Virus record (IMG/VR): IMGVR_UViG_3300023174_003433
Span: 53,728 to 117,727 of that record
DNA length: 64,000 bases
Strand: one strand, 5' to 3'
DNA from: a virus
Below are positions 19,770 to 29,112 of the stretch, piece by piece; position 1 is the stretch's first letter, and every line of letters begins with the position of its first letter. The position numbers and the translations under genes were made by a program. The notes beneath the pieces were generated by a model. It ran no database searches. It was not told the DNA's origin and saw nothing but the letters and a program-made list of their open reading frames with translations.

Positions 19770-20789
19770 TTAACTAATCGCTCCGTATGTTGTTCCCGAA
19801 CCACTTGTTGTTGCTGAATAACCATTTAATGCAATTGCTTTGCCGCCTGCGCCACCAGCAATTGATCCGGCAGATGCGGTGCCACCAGATGCACCCCAGC
19901 CACCGCCACCTCCACTACCATGGCTATTGGAGGGACTGGCTACTGAACCAGCATTACCTGCACTACCGCCGGCACCACCGGTACTAGGACCTCCGGGACC
20001 ACCTGCGCCGCCAGTTCCTGGTAATATTCGGCCTCCGCCGCCGCCGCAGCCACCAACAGCTGGATTTGGTGGACCAGTAGCAATCGTGCCGCCTGCACCG
20101 CCACCAGCACCGCCACCAGAACCGCCAATGTTACTTGATCCATACGTTTGGCCTCCATTACTTCCTGAAGAACCTATTGATCCTCCAGTTCCAAAAGGAC
20201 TTGTAAATCTGCCCAATCCTCCATCTCCGCCACCGGCACCGCCACCACCGCCAGCTAAATTACCGCCACCACCGCCGCCACCACCAGCTATAAATGCACC
20301 TGAACCATTTACTATAGTGACATTGATGCCTAAAGATATCGCCGGACCTCCTGAAGCACCAGCTGTTGTTCCAGAATTAGTGCCTCCTTTACCACCTTTT
20401 CCAATAATATATCCGTTATTGGTTAATGTTACACCATTAGGCCAAGAACCATCAATTGTTAAACCTGCTACACCAGTATTATCTGACCAAACATATACAC
20501 CAGCACCAATTGTGGCCGCAACAGCAGCTGTGCCGTCCCATCCAGCAGCCAATGCTAATGTTCGCAAATTTACTTCTTGTTGGTTAGATGAAATAGTAAA
20601 AGAAAACGAACTTGATTTACCATAACCATTAAACATACTTATTGGTCCACTAGCGACACCCAATAAAGTTCTTACAGAAGAATCAAACAAACTAAGTTGT
20701 GCTGTTTCACTAAGACTCAATTCTTTCGCTATTGATTGACCTGTAATAGAACCAATTAAACTAATTGGACCAGAAGAATTCAATGGCAT
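19770..20789 (-). CDS. Glycine-rich adhesin-like tail protein
   Basis: 339 residues. The N-terminal 80 residues (MPLNSSGPISLIGSITGQSIAKEL.., PISMFNGYGKSS) are the short anchor module seen in many fibre-tip proteins. Residues ~80-140 form a beta domain with the motif DGSWPNGVTLTNNGYIIGKGGKGG. From ~165 onward it is dominated by runs of glycine (up to 8) alternating with short variable loops, recalling the glycine-rich motifs of T-even gp38 adhesins. I infer a receptor-binding tip protein. The antisense strand is open and proline-rich for this reason and is not a gene. Confidence 0.75.
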   Translation of the reverse strand: MPLNSSGPISLIGSITGQSIAKELSLSETAQLSLFDSSVRTLLGVASGPISMFNGYGKSSSFSFTISSNQQEVNLRTLALAAGWDGTAAVAATIGAGVYVWSDNTGVAGLTIDGSWPNGVTLTNNGYIIGKGGKGGTNSGTTAGASGGPAISLGINVTIVNGSGAFIAGGGGGGGGNLAGGGGGAGGGDGGLGRFTSPFGTGGSIGSSGSNGGQTYGSSNIGGSGGGAGGGAGGTIATGPPNPAVGGCGGGGGRILPGTGGAGGPGGPSTGGAGGSAGNAGSVASPSNSHGSGGGGGWGASGGTASAGSIAGGAGGKAIALNGYSATTSGSGTTYGAIS

Positions 20790-21985
20790 TATGGAGTTCC
20801 GCCAGCAATAACATTATTAGCAGAAATAAAGATTCCGTTTGCACCCATTGAAGCAATCACAGTTGCCCCATACTTAAATATTAATTTTCCGCCAGATTCA
20901 GATATAGAAAAATTAGAAGTTGTCAATGTATTTGCTGCAAGATTTCCAATAATTTGAGTATTGGCTACTTGTGTTGAAGAATTAAATGCTGGTGTGCCTA
21001 TTCCGGTGTTTGCAAATGTCACACGACCATAGGCATCAACAGAAATAGTTGATAATGTATATGTTCCAGGAACAACACCAGTAACCGATAATCCTTCAGT
21101 AGACGTTGAGGTGCTTGTGCTCGTAGTTGTTGTACTTGTACCAGAATATATGTTATTTGGATAACCTACAGGTACACTATACTGTAAATAATTTTGTAAC
21201 TTGGTTGTACCAATATTTAAATCTTTAATGAGATACGATGAATTTACGCCAAGATTTGAGAACTGAAGAATAGTATTGTAATCTTGAATAAGAGAAATTG
21301 AGTTTGTATAGAATGTTGTGTCGCCTACTCGCCTACTATTCAATAAATTAAATGCTGTTTGAGCCGATGCAATAATAGTATTCATTGAGGCTCTTGATAT
21401 GTCACTATAGGTATTACTGCCAACTATACTTAAACTGGCATTTAATGTGGTAGCACTACTGGATAATTGTATAACACTATTTGAAACATCTTGTACAACT
21501 GCCAAACTGGTAAAATTACCAAGAATTGGTGCATTGTTTTGAACACCATCAACTTGATTACAAATTTGCAAAACTTGCCGGCCAATCGACATAGCAATTT
21601 GATAATCTGGTATTGTGAGTTTGTTTGTTGATTCTGTTACACCAGACATTCTGTTGGTGTGGTCTGTGAAACTTGATATCTCAATTAAAAGATTATTAGC
21701 CAAAGCATTCAAAGTATTAGCTTCTATTGGTGCTACGTTATATGTTACTGTTTGAGTATTTGAATATGTGAGCAACTGGTTTGTATAACTTGTCATCAAA
21801 GTCAAATTAGCAGAATGTGGATTCTGAAAATAATTTGCAACAGAACTTCCGGACAAATCACTGGCCTGCCAAGTGTATAAAGGACTTGGATAATTTAGTG
21901 TAAGTTTTTGACCGTCAGTAAGTTCGTTGTTTGCACCAAACTTAGCTGAATCAAAATTATAATTTAATCTACCAAAAGCACTCAT
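20789..21985 (-). CDS. Virion structural protein with Thr/Ser-rich hinge
   Basis: 398 residues. Residues 1-280 are helical and Asn/Ser-rich without a recognised family. About residue 285 there is an (T/S)-rich linker (TSTTTTSTSTSTSTEG), then a C-terminal fibre module (TGVVPGTYTLSTISVDAYGRVTFANTG ... GKLIFKYGATVIASMG) common in T4-like cyanophage fibres. It lies directly below the beta-helix spike gene and overlaps the adhesin start by one base, so it may tether the adhesin to the baseplate. Function inferred. Confidence 0.65.
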   Translation of the reverse strand: MSAFGRLNYNFDSAKFGANNELTDGQKLTLNYPSPLYTWQASDLSGSSVANYFQNPHSANLTLMTSYTNQLLTYSNTQTVTYNVAPIEANTLNALANNLLIEISSFTDHTNRMSGVTESTNKLTIPDYQIAMSIGRQVLQICNQVDGVQNNAPILGNFTSLAVVQDVSNSVIQLSSSATTLNASLSIVGSNTYSDISRASMNTIIASAQTAFNLLNSRRVGDTTFYTNSISLIQDYNTILQFSNLGVNSSYLIKDLNIGTTKLQNYLQYSVPVGYPNNIYSGTSTTTTSTSTSTSTEGLSVTGVVPGTYTLSTISVDAYGRVTFANTGIGTPAFNSSTQVANTQIIGNLAANTLTTSNFSISESGGKLIFKYGATVIASMGANGIFISANNVIAGGTP

Positions 21986-21993
21986 TTATATTC

Positions 21994-22740
21994 TCACATT
22001 AAAGGTGTAGGTAAAGAAGTAACGCCAAAATCTTTACTTAAAACTGCATGATTGTGTATGTCATAAATTATACGATCCATCACCATAGTTCGTACTATAT
22101 CTGTCACCATAATTCCTGATACCCAACCTGGAATAGGATTTAAAGGTACAGGAGAACCAGCAGAAATATAACCTGGCGTTACCATGCCCAATGTAGCAAA
22201 ACATTGTAAGCCAGCATTTAAATTACCTAATGCTGAAACACTTTGTGTTGCAGCCACACTACCCGTCACATTCAATTGGCCATCGACATTGATTGCTTGA
22301 GCCTGTAAACTAATATCACCAGATGAAGCAATATCTACATCACCTTTGCCAACTATTTTTGTGGTGCCATCAACTGTCTGTGTAACATCACCTTTGACTT
22401 GTTGAGTGACGTTGCCCTCTACTTTCATCAAACTATCACCTTTGATGGTTACAACACAAGCACCTTCAATAGTAATATTACATTGGCCAGTAATTTGTAC
22501 ATCTTTATCACCTAAAACAATCTCGTAGCCATTACCATAAATTTTATGAACTTCACCATCAGGTTGCATTTCTAAAAATGTACCATCACGATGTTGAACA
22601 CGCACACGCTCCCTATTAGGTGTGTCATCCATTTCTATTAAATGGCCAGATTCAGATTGTTGTGCCTTATTATATGGGTATTGTGGCGGATTATCTGAAT
22701 CTACTACGACCGGTTCTGTCCATGAACTATCTATTGTCAT
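21994..22740 (-). CDS. Baseplate spike beta-helix protein (gp5 C-terminal part)
   Basis: 248 residues. Residues ~40-160 form a VgrG/gp5-type triple-stranded beta-helix with short repeated strands (YEIVLGDKDVQITGQCNITIEG, VTQQVKGDVTQTVDG). The C-terminus has IHNHAVL, resembling the His-x-His iron site at the tip of P2 gpV-type spikes. T4 gp5 carries this helix fused behind its OB fold and lysozyme; here it is a separate gene 9 bp below the OB-fold protein. It probably forms the membrane-piercing needle. Metal binding is inference. Confidence 0.8.
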   Translation of the reverse strand: MTIDSSWTEPVVVDSDNPPQYPYNKAQQSESGHLIEMDDTPNRERVRVQHRDGTFLEMQPDGEVHKIYGNGYEIVLGDKDVQITGQCNITIEGACVVTIKGDSLMKVEGNVTQQVKGDVTQTVDGTTKIVGKGDVDIASSGDISLQAQAINVDGQLNVTGSVAATQSVSALGNLNAGLQCFATLGMVTPGYISAGSPVPLNPIPGWVSGIMVTDIVRTMVMDRIIYDIHNHAVLSKDFGVTSLPTPLM

Positions 22741-22748
22741 TACTCATC

Positions 22749-23690
22749 CTATGATAATTGTGGTACTACTAAAGCCGTATTTCCGCTGGCCACCACTTCT
22801 TGTATATTAATTGCTGATTGCACTTCTGCTTTTAATTCATTCAACACAGCAGTTTGGTCAGTCAACGTGCTAACTACTTGTTGAGCAGCTTTTAATTCAA
22901 CTGTTGCTTCGGCTAAACATTTTGCTAATAATGCCTGTAATTGTGCTGGCAGGCTTTGTATATATGCGATTAATTGTTGTAGATACTTTATGTATTCTTG
23001 GTAAGCTCGTATCTCATCAATAATAGGCTCTATTTCTTTTTGAATTAATTTAACTTTTGCTTTTAATGCCAGAGCAACTTCTTTTGCTTCTTCAATAATA
23101 GGTGTGCTTGATGTGCCGGCCCACAAGCCTTCTAATGTTGTTCGTATTAACTTAACGATACCCATAACTTCAGATTTAATCACTGCAACATCTTTATTAA
23201 TCTCTACAGCTACGTTACAGATGTGTGTACGATTATTGGCCGCTCGACCTTGAGGAGTATTTGCAACTACACCTCTGGCTGAAGGTGATGTGGTGGGCTG
23301 TCCTACTGATTCAACAACAATACCATCTGGTGGTTTGGGTGCAGCTGCAATTTGTGCTGGTGTTCTTGGATCTTGGAAACCTGCATCACCGCCTGCAGAT
23401 TGTTTTATGCCAGAATATACTCCCATAATTACAGGATCTTGATTTGATTCACCATCAGCAAAAAATCCTACGACATATTCTCCTTCTTTAGGAGGTGAAA
23501 AATTTTGTGTTGAATTTGGTGAAACAAGACAAGCCGCCCATGGTAAATCTGCTGTGGGTATTAATTGTTTATTTTCTGTATGATAACCAAAAATACGAAC
23601 TTGACACCGACCCAACTTTAAAGGATCAGTTCGAGTTTCTACAACACCGACCCACCAATTAAACCCATCTTTTCCAATAAAATTTTCCAT
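22749..23690 (-). CDS. gp5: Baseplate hub gp5 OB-fold protein lacking lysozyme
   Basis: 313 residues. Residues ~10-95 match the gp5/VgrG OB fold (WWVGVVETRTDPLKLGRCQVRIFGYHTENK ... DLPWAACLV ... GEYVVGFFADG). After a Pro-rich linker, residues ~150-310 are long amphipathic helices (KAKVKLIQKEIEPIIDEIRAY). No lysozyme domain is present, unlike T4 gp5. It overlaps gp27 by TAATG, matching the gp27-gp5 contact in the hub. The missing muralytic function may be supplied by the protein at 29298-30797. Confidence 0.85.
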   Translation of the reverse strand: MENFIGKDGFNWWVGVVETRTDPLKLGRCQVRIFGYHTENKQLIPTADLPWAACLVSPNSTQNFSPPKEGEYVVGFFADGESNQDPVIMGVYSGIKQSAGGDAGFQDPRTPAQIAAAPKPPDGIVVESVGQPTTSPSARGVVANTPQGRAANNRTHICNVAVEINKDVAVIKSEVMGIVKLIRTTLEGLWAGTSSTPIIEEAKEVALALKAKVKLIQKEIEPIIDEIRAYQEYIKYLQQLIAYIQSLPAQLQALLAKCLAEATVELKAAQQVVSTLTDQTAVLNELKAEVQSAINIQEVVASGNTALVVPQLS

Positions 23691-25063
23691 TATCCTTCTA
23701 ATGCCTTATTGTAATCAGAGTTATAATTAATGTTTTGATATGCCTGTGCTGAACTATCTTTAGCCAATTCTAAAACAGTTTGATAACCGGTTGGTACGAT
23801 AATATGCCTTACAGCCGTGACCAAATATTTACCTGAATAAAATTTATCCATTTCTTTTCCATTTGCCATTGGCTTTAAAGATGGTAATTGAATATTCACC
23901 GTTCTACCTGCCGTTATCGAAGCATTTCCTGGTACTGTAGCTTTAATAATTGTATAATTGGCCAAAGCAATTTGAGCCGTTCTGGTTGGAATAAATGTTT
24001 CAACAAAAATGTCCTTGGCAACTCCTGCTTCTTTATCTTTAATATAAGCCACATCTTGCTGATTGGCATTTCCAAAAAGAACTTTTATTGTTCCATCGTA
24101 ACTTTCATTTGAATTTGTACCAAGTCTATTTTTTATTGTATTTGATGGACTATTTGGATTTAAAGTCTTTGCTTGAGGTTTAAATTTATTGTAATTAAAT
24201 ATTGTTGTTTTGTATTTTCTTGTTAATGGATCAATTGTTATTACTTTATTTGCAAATGTTCCAGAACTAATTTCTTCTAAAGCATCAAAAGGTTTTACAA
24301 TTTCATAATTTAGTATACTCATAAATTTTTCTTGTGTACTTTCCACATTTTCTGGCAAATTTTGCATTTGGTATTTGTATGTTCCAAATACAGGATCAAT
24401 ATACATTGACTGTAATGACCTAAAATTGTAACCATTCTGTGTTTCAAAGAATAACATATCAGCACCAACATAATTCAATGGCCTAGCGTAAGTTGATAAC
24501 CAAGAGATTGCTTCAAGTGGCTTTAAACGAGGTATAATAAAATCATAAACACCTTTGGTTTTTTCAATTACTTGCACTCTTTCTTTTTTTATTTTTAATT
24601 GTTCATATACTATATTTTCAATAATCTTATGAATTTCTGTGCCTTTATAAGATTTACTAATTTTAATTTGTTCCGACAAAAGTAATTCTTCTGAACAAAA
24701 ATACAAAGTATAGAATTCAGTATTTAAATTGCCCGCAGGCACTCTTGGCCCAACTTTGTATACTCGAAACTTTTGTACATTTTCACTTGGATCATTTTTG
24801 ATTTTACTGAATACGACTTCGATATATTCATTACCTGTTAACTGTAATAACTCAATAAAACCTTGTGAATCAGTTACCGTAACATAACCAGAAGAAACAA
24901 AATTGTAGATATCTTCATAATATGAAAACTCTCCTAGAATTCTTTTTAACTCTATTCGTTGACCATTGGCGGTCAAAAAATTTAAAGTTTTTAAATTGTA
25001 ATCTTGAGGATAATATAAACCTGGTGATTCTACCCCATCAGGAAAAGATACGATTTCAGCCAT
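23690..25063 (-). CDS. gp27: Baseplate hub subunit gp27
   Basis: 457 residues (T4: 391). Shows hub gp27/gpD-like features: early VTVTDSQGFIELLQLTGNEYIEVVF, then ISKSYKGTEIHKIIENIV, then FIIPRLKPLEAISWLSTYARP and a C-terminal beta domain with FYSGKYLVTAVRHII. gp27 trimers form the adaptor from the sixfold tube to the threefold gp5 spike. It lies between gp53 and gp5 with a one-base overlap to gp5. Confidence 0.88.
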   Translation of the reverse strand: MAEIVSFPDGVESPGLYYPQDYNLKTLNFLTANGQRIELKRILGEFSYYEDIYNFVSSGYVTVTDSQGFIELLQLTGNEYIEVVFSKIKNDPSENVQKFRVYKVGPRVPAGNLNTEFYTLYFCSEELLLSEQIKISKSYKGTEIHKIIENIVYEQLKIKKERVQVIEKTKGVYDFIIPRLKPLEAISWLSTYARPLNYVGADMLFFETQNGYNFRSLQSMYIDPVFGTYKYQMQNLPENVESTQEKFMSILNYEIVKPFDALEEISSGTFANKVITIDPLTRKYKTTIFNYNKFKPQAKTLNPNSPSNTIKNRLGTNSNESYDGTIKVLFGNANQQDVAYIKDKEAGVAKDIFVETFIPTRTAQIALANYTIIKATVPGNASITAGRTVNIQLPSLKPMANGKEMDKFYSGKYLVTAVRHIIVPTGYQTVLELAKDSSAQAYQNINYNSDYNKALEG

Positions 25064-25064
25064 G

Positions 25065-25664
25065 TTAAGTTGTCAACAATTGTTTAAATTGTTCTTCAAA
25101 TTGATTAACGTAAATTGAATTTAAAATTTTAATGTTTCTTTTTGATTCATTCAAATCTAATTCATAATCATAGACACTAACTGCATTACGTTCTGTAGTT
25201 ATTGTTACAGGTCCAGTAGGTAAAGTATATGTTGCTGTTTGAGTAACCGGTAAAAGATTGTATGCATCTTCATCAATTCTAACTTTATTTACTGTGGTTG
25301 TTTGAGTATTAGAATCATACTGTGTTATTATTTTTTCATAATATTCCACTTCAGAATATACATTTGTTGAAGGATACTTATCTGCAAGATATTGTTCGAA
25401 CACTCTAGAAGTCATTGGCCAATCCCATTGAGGATCTAATAATTCATTTGCAAACAATACAATCCAATAACGATATGAATCACCATAGTATTTGTGTGCA
25501 ATAATTTCTGGTGTATCACCTTCTTGAATATCGTATGTATAATACAATAAAGGATCTTTAAGTATTTCTGGTATTACACTTACACGAGCCAATAAATTAG
25601 TATAGATTGAAGCTACACCATTTTGTGTATAGAGAACTTTTGGTAAAGTATCAAAATATTGCAT
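25065..25664 (-). CDS. gp53: Baseplate wedge subunit gp53
   Basis: 199 residues (T4: 196). Typical pattern YFDTLPKVLY at the start, TYDIQEGDTPEIIAHKYYGDSYRYWIVLFANELLDPQWDWPM (LysM-like), and a C-terminal SKRNIKILNSIYVNQFEEQF. gp53 clamps adjacent wedges during baseplate assembly. It sits between gp48 and gp27 with 1-2 bp gaps, so translation is probably coupled. Confidence 0.92.
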   Translation of the reverse strand: MQYFDTLPKVLYTQNGVASIYTNLLARVSVIPEILKDPLLYYTYDIQEGDTPEIIAHKYYGDSYRYWIVLFANELLDPQWDWPMTSRVFEQYLADKYPSTNVYSEVEYYEKIITQYDSNTQTTTVNKVRIDEDAYNLLPVTQTATYTLPTGPVTITTERNAVSVYDYELDLNESKRNIKILNSIYVNQFEEQFKQLLTT

Positions 25665-25666
25665 TT

Positions 25667-26611
25667 TTAATATCCTTGAGCAATTTTTTTCTTGTCAACA
25701 AGTTCAATTTCTTTGAAATTCATTGTCAATGTTGTTTGTACTGGTGCACCATCTGTGTGTGCTGACCATCCATTAGGCGCATAATTGACATCGATACTGT
25801 CGATCACACTTTCTGTCACTTTAGAAATGTTTTTGTTTATATCATTATTATATAAAAAATCAATTTTAAATGTGCTAGGAGGAATAAAAAACATACCAAA
25901 AGCTGCATCTGTTATTTTTGGTAGTGCAGCCTCTTTAAATAATGTAATTATTTTTTTCACATCTTCTGCCTCTTGTTGAGAATATGGTGTAAATGTGAAC
26001 GCCAATTGATATGACCTAAAATCAATCGTATCAAACAATAACTGATTCAATGGATTTAAAGCTAAACCTTGAGTTGCTAAAGCCAATCGAGTAATATCAG
26101 ATTCAATAGCTGCCGTAATATTTTTTTGAGCTGTTGCATTTGGAATTGCTTTGATTAATGTATTTCTTAATCCCAAATTATTATATTGTGGAGTGTATTG
26201 AAAATTTACTGTATCTGGCATATACAAAGCTACTGTTGCAACTTGCCGGGTTTGCCTTTTTGTAAGACTTAAATTTATATTATTGTCTTTTGCAAAAGTG
26301 GTTCCAAAATCAGAGAATGCATCCCACGCACTTCTTGCAAGGTCAGTTAATCCTCTGGACTCAACTGAATTTAATTTTTGGCCTAATGCTTCAACTGCCG
26401 ATGCTGTTTTAGAGGAAGAAAAGGATATTGGTTGTATTTCATTTATAGTAAATTTTATGGCGTGGCCTTTGGTTGCTGAACCCAAATCTCTAGGATACTG
26501 ATAGTTTGCCAGTTTATATTTACTATCAAATAAAGCTCCCAAAGGACCTTTTGTTGTAGTACCAGGTATACTTACACCACCGATTGAGGTTGGAATAGAA
26601 ATGATGGCCAT
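25667..26611 (-). CDS. gp48: Baseplate tail tube cap protein (gp48, possibly gp54)
   Basis: 314 residues. The N-terminus (YQYPRDLGSATKGHAIKFTINEI) and the middle motif (VALYMPDTVNFQYTPQYNNLGLRN) are those of the T4-like gp48/gp54 tube-initiation proteins; LPKITDAAFGMFFIPPSTFKIDFLY near the end is also typical. gp48 caps the hub and starts tube polymerisation. First gene of the minus structural operon, 28 bp below a perfect late promoter. gp48 is preferred over gp54 on the DTVNF motif, but the two are paralogues. Confidence 0.75.
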   Translation of the reverse strand: MAIISIPTSIGGVSIPGTTTKGPLGALFDSKYKLANYQYPRDLGSATKGHAIKFTINEIQPISFSSSKTASAVEALGQKLNSVESRGLTDLARSAWDAFSDFGTTFAKDNNINLSLTKRQTRQVATVALYMPDTVNFQYTPQYNNLGLRNTLIKAIPNATAQKNITAAIESDITRLALATQGLALNPLNQLLFDTIDFRSYQLAFTFTPYSQQEAEDVKKIITLFKEAALPKITDAAFGMFFIPPSTFKIDFLYNNDINKNISKVTESVIDSIDVNYAPNGWSAHTDGAPVQTTLTMNFKEIELVDKKKIAQGY

Positions 26612-26639
26612 TGATTTCTCTTTTTAGATTGAATATACA

Positions 26640-26647
26640 TATTTATA
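26640..26647 (-). promoter_or_regulatory. T4-type late promoter of the structural operon
   Basis: A perfect TATAAATA on the minus strand, 28 bp upstream of the gp48 ATG and at the divergent junction with gp4. It is well placed to start the 26-kb leftward structural transcript. Its last base is the A of the gp4 ATG on the plus strand. Confidence 0.75.
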
Positions 26648-27081
26648 TGGCTTACCAAGGAATATTCAGACCAAAAAACCCTCAAAAATATATTGGGGAC
26701 TCAAATAACATTGTGTATCGCTCTTCATGGGAATGTAGAGTGATGAACTGGTTCGACCAGAATGATGACATTATATCATGGGCAAGTGAAGAATTGATTG
26801 TTCCTTATAAATCTCCAATCGATAATCGTTTTCACCGGTACTTTCCTGATTTCATAGTAAAAGTTAAAACCAGAGATGGTACAATGAAAACATTGATGAT
26901 AGAGGTCAAACCAAAGAAACAAACCGTACCACCAGAACCAAGAAAACGAGTTACCAAACAATACATAACTGAAGTTACAACATATGGTGTCAATCAGGCC
27001 AAATGGAAAGCCGCTCAAGAATATTGTTTAGACCGTGGCTGGGAGTTCAAAATAATGACAGAAGAACATTTGGGACTGTAA
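26647..27081 (+). CDS. gp4: Head completion nuclease-like protein gp4
   Basis: 144 residues from ATG at 26647; an upstream TTG start at 26611 is rejected because it overlaps the divergent promoter and the gp48 start. It matches gp4: IFRPKNPQKYIGDSNNIVYRSSWECRVMNWFD, then HRYFPDFIVKVKTRDGTMKTLMIEVKPKKQTVPP, then NQAKWKAAQEYCLDRGWEFKIMTEEHLGL. The D...IEVKPK arrangement is a PD-(D/E)XK core. In T4, gp4 with gp2 and gp50 finishes filled heads. It begins the short plus-strand operon. Confidence 0.92.
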   Translation: MAYQGIFRPKNPQKYIGDSNNIVYRSSWECRVMNWFDQNDDIISWASEELIVPYKSPIDNRFHRYFPDFIVKVKTRDGTMKTLMIEVKPKKQTVPPEPRKRVTKQYITEVTTYGVNQAKWKAAQEYCLDRGWEFKIMTEEHLGL

Positions 27082-27093
27082 CTAAATACTTCA

Positions 27094-27687
27094 ATGGAAT
27101 CTAAACTTACACTATTGGCCAAAGAACGGTCATCTTCAGAAATGAAAGTGATGTCCAAGCAATCATTAGATTGGCTGGCACAGAAGATTGCTCAACTAAA
27201 AGGAACAGCAAGCATACCAATCGGCATGAGCCGTGAAAAGTTTAGGCAAGTGAATGATTTTAGATTGGGTAAACTATATTGTTTTTACTACGATCCAAAA
27301 GGTAAAGAAGATTTGCCATACTATGACCGTTTTCCAATGGTATTGGCAATCGAAAAATATAATGATGGTTTTTTAGGCCTAAACCTTCATTATTTGCCAT
27401 TTAATTATCGGATGGCATTTTTAGGTAAACTACTTAAATTTGCGGTCCAAGGTGAACCAGGAGAAATTGACAGGTTGAGAGTCACCTATGATATTTTAGT
27501 CGCCTCCAGACGCCTTAAAGAGTTTCGGCCTTGTATTAAACGTTATCTTTCTGGTCATATCCAGTCAAAGATACTTGCCATCCAACCTAATGAGTGGGAT
27601 ATTGCCGCTTTTCTGCCATTACAGCAGTTCAGAGGTGCCAAATCCCAACAAGTGTGGCAAGAATCATTAGAACAAATAAGGAACTAA
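27094..27687 (+). CDS. gp2: DNA end protector / head completion protein gp2
   Basis: 197 residues (T4: 274). The central region (LYCFYYDPKGKEDLPYYDRFPMVLAIEKYNDGFLGLNLHYLPFNYRMAFLGKLL) is the conserved core of proteins annotated as gp2 in T4-like phages. T4 gp2 protects packaged DNA ends from RecBCD after injection. It lies 12 bp after gp4, its partner in head completion. The C-terminal RGAKSQQVWQESLEQIRN is also typical. Confidence 0.82.
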   Translation: MESKLTLLAKERSSSEMKVMSKQSLDWLAQKIAQLKGTASIPIGMSREKFRQVNDFRLGKLYCFYYDPKGKEDLPYYDRFPMVLAIEKYNDGFLGLNLHYLPFNYRMAFLGKLLKFAVQGEPGEIDRLRVTYDILVASRRLKEFRPCIKRYLSGHIQSKILAIQPNEWDIAAFLPLQQFRGAKSQQVWQESLEQIRN

Positions 27688-27688
27688 A

Positions 27689-28369
27689 ATGGCAGGTAGC
27701 ATTAGCGAATTTAAATCAAGTTTTCGTGGTGACCTAGCACGACCAAACAAATTTGATGTCAATGTTAATATTCCATTGGTATTAATACCATATGTTGCTG
27801 GTGCAAGGTCATTAAATTTTCGTTGCGAGAATACTCAATTACCTGGTAGAACACTTGCCACTACAGAACAAAAAACATATGGACCAATTGAAAAGTTTCC
27901 ATATTTAAACACCTATAATGATATTGATTTAACATTTATTGTTGATGATGACATGCAACAAAAGATATTATTTGATGCTTGGCTAAACTTTATTAATCCA
28001 TTGTACAATAATAATATTCGTTATAAACAAGAATATGCAACCATATTGACAATTAATCAATATGATGTAACCAATAAAGTATCATATTCTATTAATTTGT
28101 ATGACGCTTTTCCCATTTCACTAAATCAAATGGATTTAGATTGGAGTGGAGATGGTTATCATAAACTAGGAGTGACTTTTGCCTATACCTACTGGCAAAA
28201 CAATTCTCTACAATCGCTTGGTATGCAGTTTGTCGATGCGGGTATTGCTGCAGTATCAAGCATTTTAAATGGTGGACCAGAACTAACACAATTTGGTATA
28301 AGTCCTCCAGACCAATCAGCATCTTTTAGTGCTGAAGCTTTACGAGAAAGAACTACAAATTTAATATGA
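27689..28369 (+). CDS. Tail-tube-fold protein (gp54 or gp19 type)
   Basis: 226 residues. Starts SEFKSSFRGDLARPNKFDVNV with later LNFRCENTQLPGRTLATTEQKTYGPIEKFPY and IDLTFIVDDDMQQKILFDAWL, the pattern of gp19 tube proteins and their gp54/gp48 relatives. The surroundings (gp26, gp51, tape-measure-position genes) favour a baseplate-proximal initiator (gp54) over the main tube; no sheath gene is adjacent. A Shine-Dalgarno AAGGA precedes the ATG. Confidence 0.75.
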   Translation: MAGSISEFKSSFRGDLARPNKFDVNVNIPLVLIPYVAGARSLNFRCENTQLPGRTLATTEQKTYGPIEKFPYLNTYNDIDLTFIVDDDMQQKILFDAWLNFINPLYNNNIRYKQEYATILTINQYDVTNKVSYSINLYDAFPISLNQMDLDWSGDGYHKLGVTFAYTYWQNNSLQSLGMQFVDAGIAAVSSILNGGPELTQFGISPPDQSASFSAEALRERTTNLI

Positions 28370-28386
28370 TTATATAAGGAGTTATT

Positions 28387-29112
28387 ATGGCTTTACCAAA
28401 ACTTGATGTACCAATCTATGAACTTGAATTGCCTTTATCTAAAAAGAAAATTCGTTATCGTCCTTTTCTTGTAAAAGAGCAAAAGAATTTATTAATGGCC
28501 ATTGAATCTTCTGATTCAAATACTGTACAACAAAGTGTTCGTGACATTTTAAATAATTGCACAGTTACAGAAGGTATTGAAATCGATAAATTGCCTATTA
28601 TTGATATTGAATATTATTTTATTAATCTGAGAGCCAAATCTGTAGGTGAAGTTGTTGAATCAAAATATAAGTGTAATAATATTGTTGATGATAAAGAGTG
28701 TGGCAATATTATGGAAAAGAATATTGATTTAACAAAAATACAAGTTACATTTCCAGAAAATGCGGAATCAGAAATTCAACTCACACCAAAGATTTCAATC
28801 AAAATGAAATATCCTGAATTTAGTGTGGTTAAAGATTCTCTAAAATATGAAGATATTAGTCAAGTAACCTTTAATATGATTGCTCAATCAATCGAGTATA
28901 TTTACGATGGTGAACAGTTTTATTATGGCCATGAAGCACAACCTGGTGAAATGTTAGAATTTGTAGAAGGCATGAACCAAGAACAATTCTCTAAAGTAGA
29001 AAAGTTCTTAGAGAATTTACCAAAATTAAAAGAAGATGTGAACATTACCTGTGGTAAGTGTGGGTTTAACCACACGATAGAGGTGGAAGGGTTAGAAAGT
29101 TTTTTCGGTTAA
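28387..29112 (+). CDS. gp26: Baseplate hub assembly protein gp26
   Basis: 241 residues. N-terminus (LPKLDVPIYELELPLSKKKIRYRPFLVKEQKNLLMA) is typical of gp26-family proteins of T4-like phages. Two Cys pairs (KCNNIVDDKEC and CGKCGF) look like a zinc ribbon. Strong Shine-Dalgarno AAGGAG. The gene ends GLESFFG-stop, and the last codons form a slip site leading into the gp51 frame. In function and position it corresponds to the upstream member of the lambda G/GT tail-assembly chaperone pair. Assembly rather than virion role is inference. Confidence 0.85.
   Translation: MALPKLDVPIYELELPLSKKKIRYRPFLVKEQKNLLMAIESSDSNTVQQSVRDILNNCTVTEGIEIDKLPIIDIEYYFINLRAKSVGEVVESKYKCNNIVDDKECGNIMEKNIDLTKIQVTFPENAESEIQLTPKISIKMKYPEFSVVKDSLKYEDISQVTFNMIAQSIEYIYDGEQFYYGHEAQPGEMLEFVEGMNQEQFSKVEKFLENLPKLKEDVNITCGKCGFNHTIEVEGLESFFG
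29100..29106 (+). promoter_or_regulatory. Programmed -1 ribosomal frameshift site
   Basis: The zero-frame codons AGT TTT TTC form the canonical slippery heptamer T TTT TTC, two codons before the gp26 stop. A purine-rich internal Shine-Dalgarno-like run (AGGTGGAAGG at 29081-29090) lies 9-10 nt upstream, the spacing known to stimulate -1 shifts in dnaX-type sites. After slipping, the frame continues CGG TTA ACA TTT CGT into gp51 with no stop until 29292. Confidence 0.82.

Noticed and set aside
19787-20625. Proline-rich plus-strand frames
   Set aside because: Antisense of a glycine-rich gene (GGN codons read as NCC) automatically gives a long proline-rich frame.
26611-26646. Upstream TTG start for gp4
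   Set aside because: It would overlap the gp48 start codon and the late promoter; family length and the ATG at 26647 fit better.
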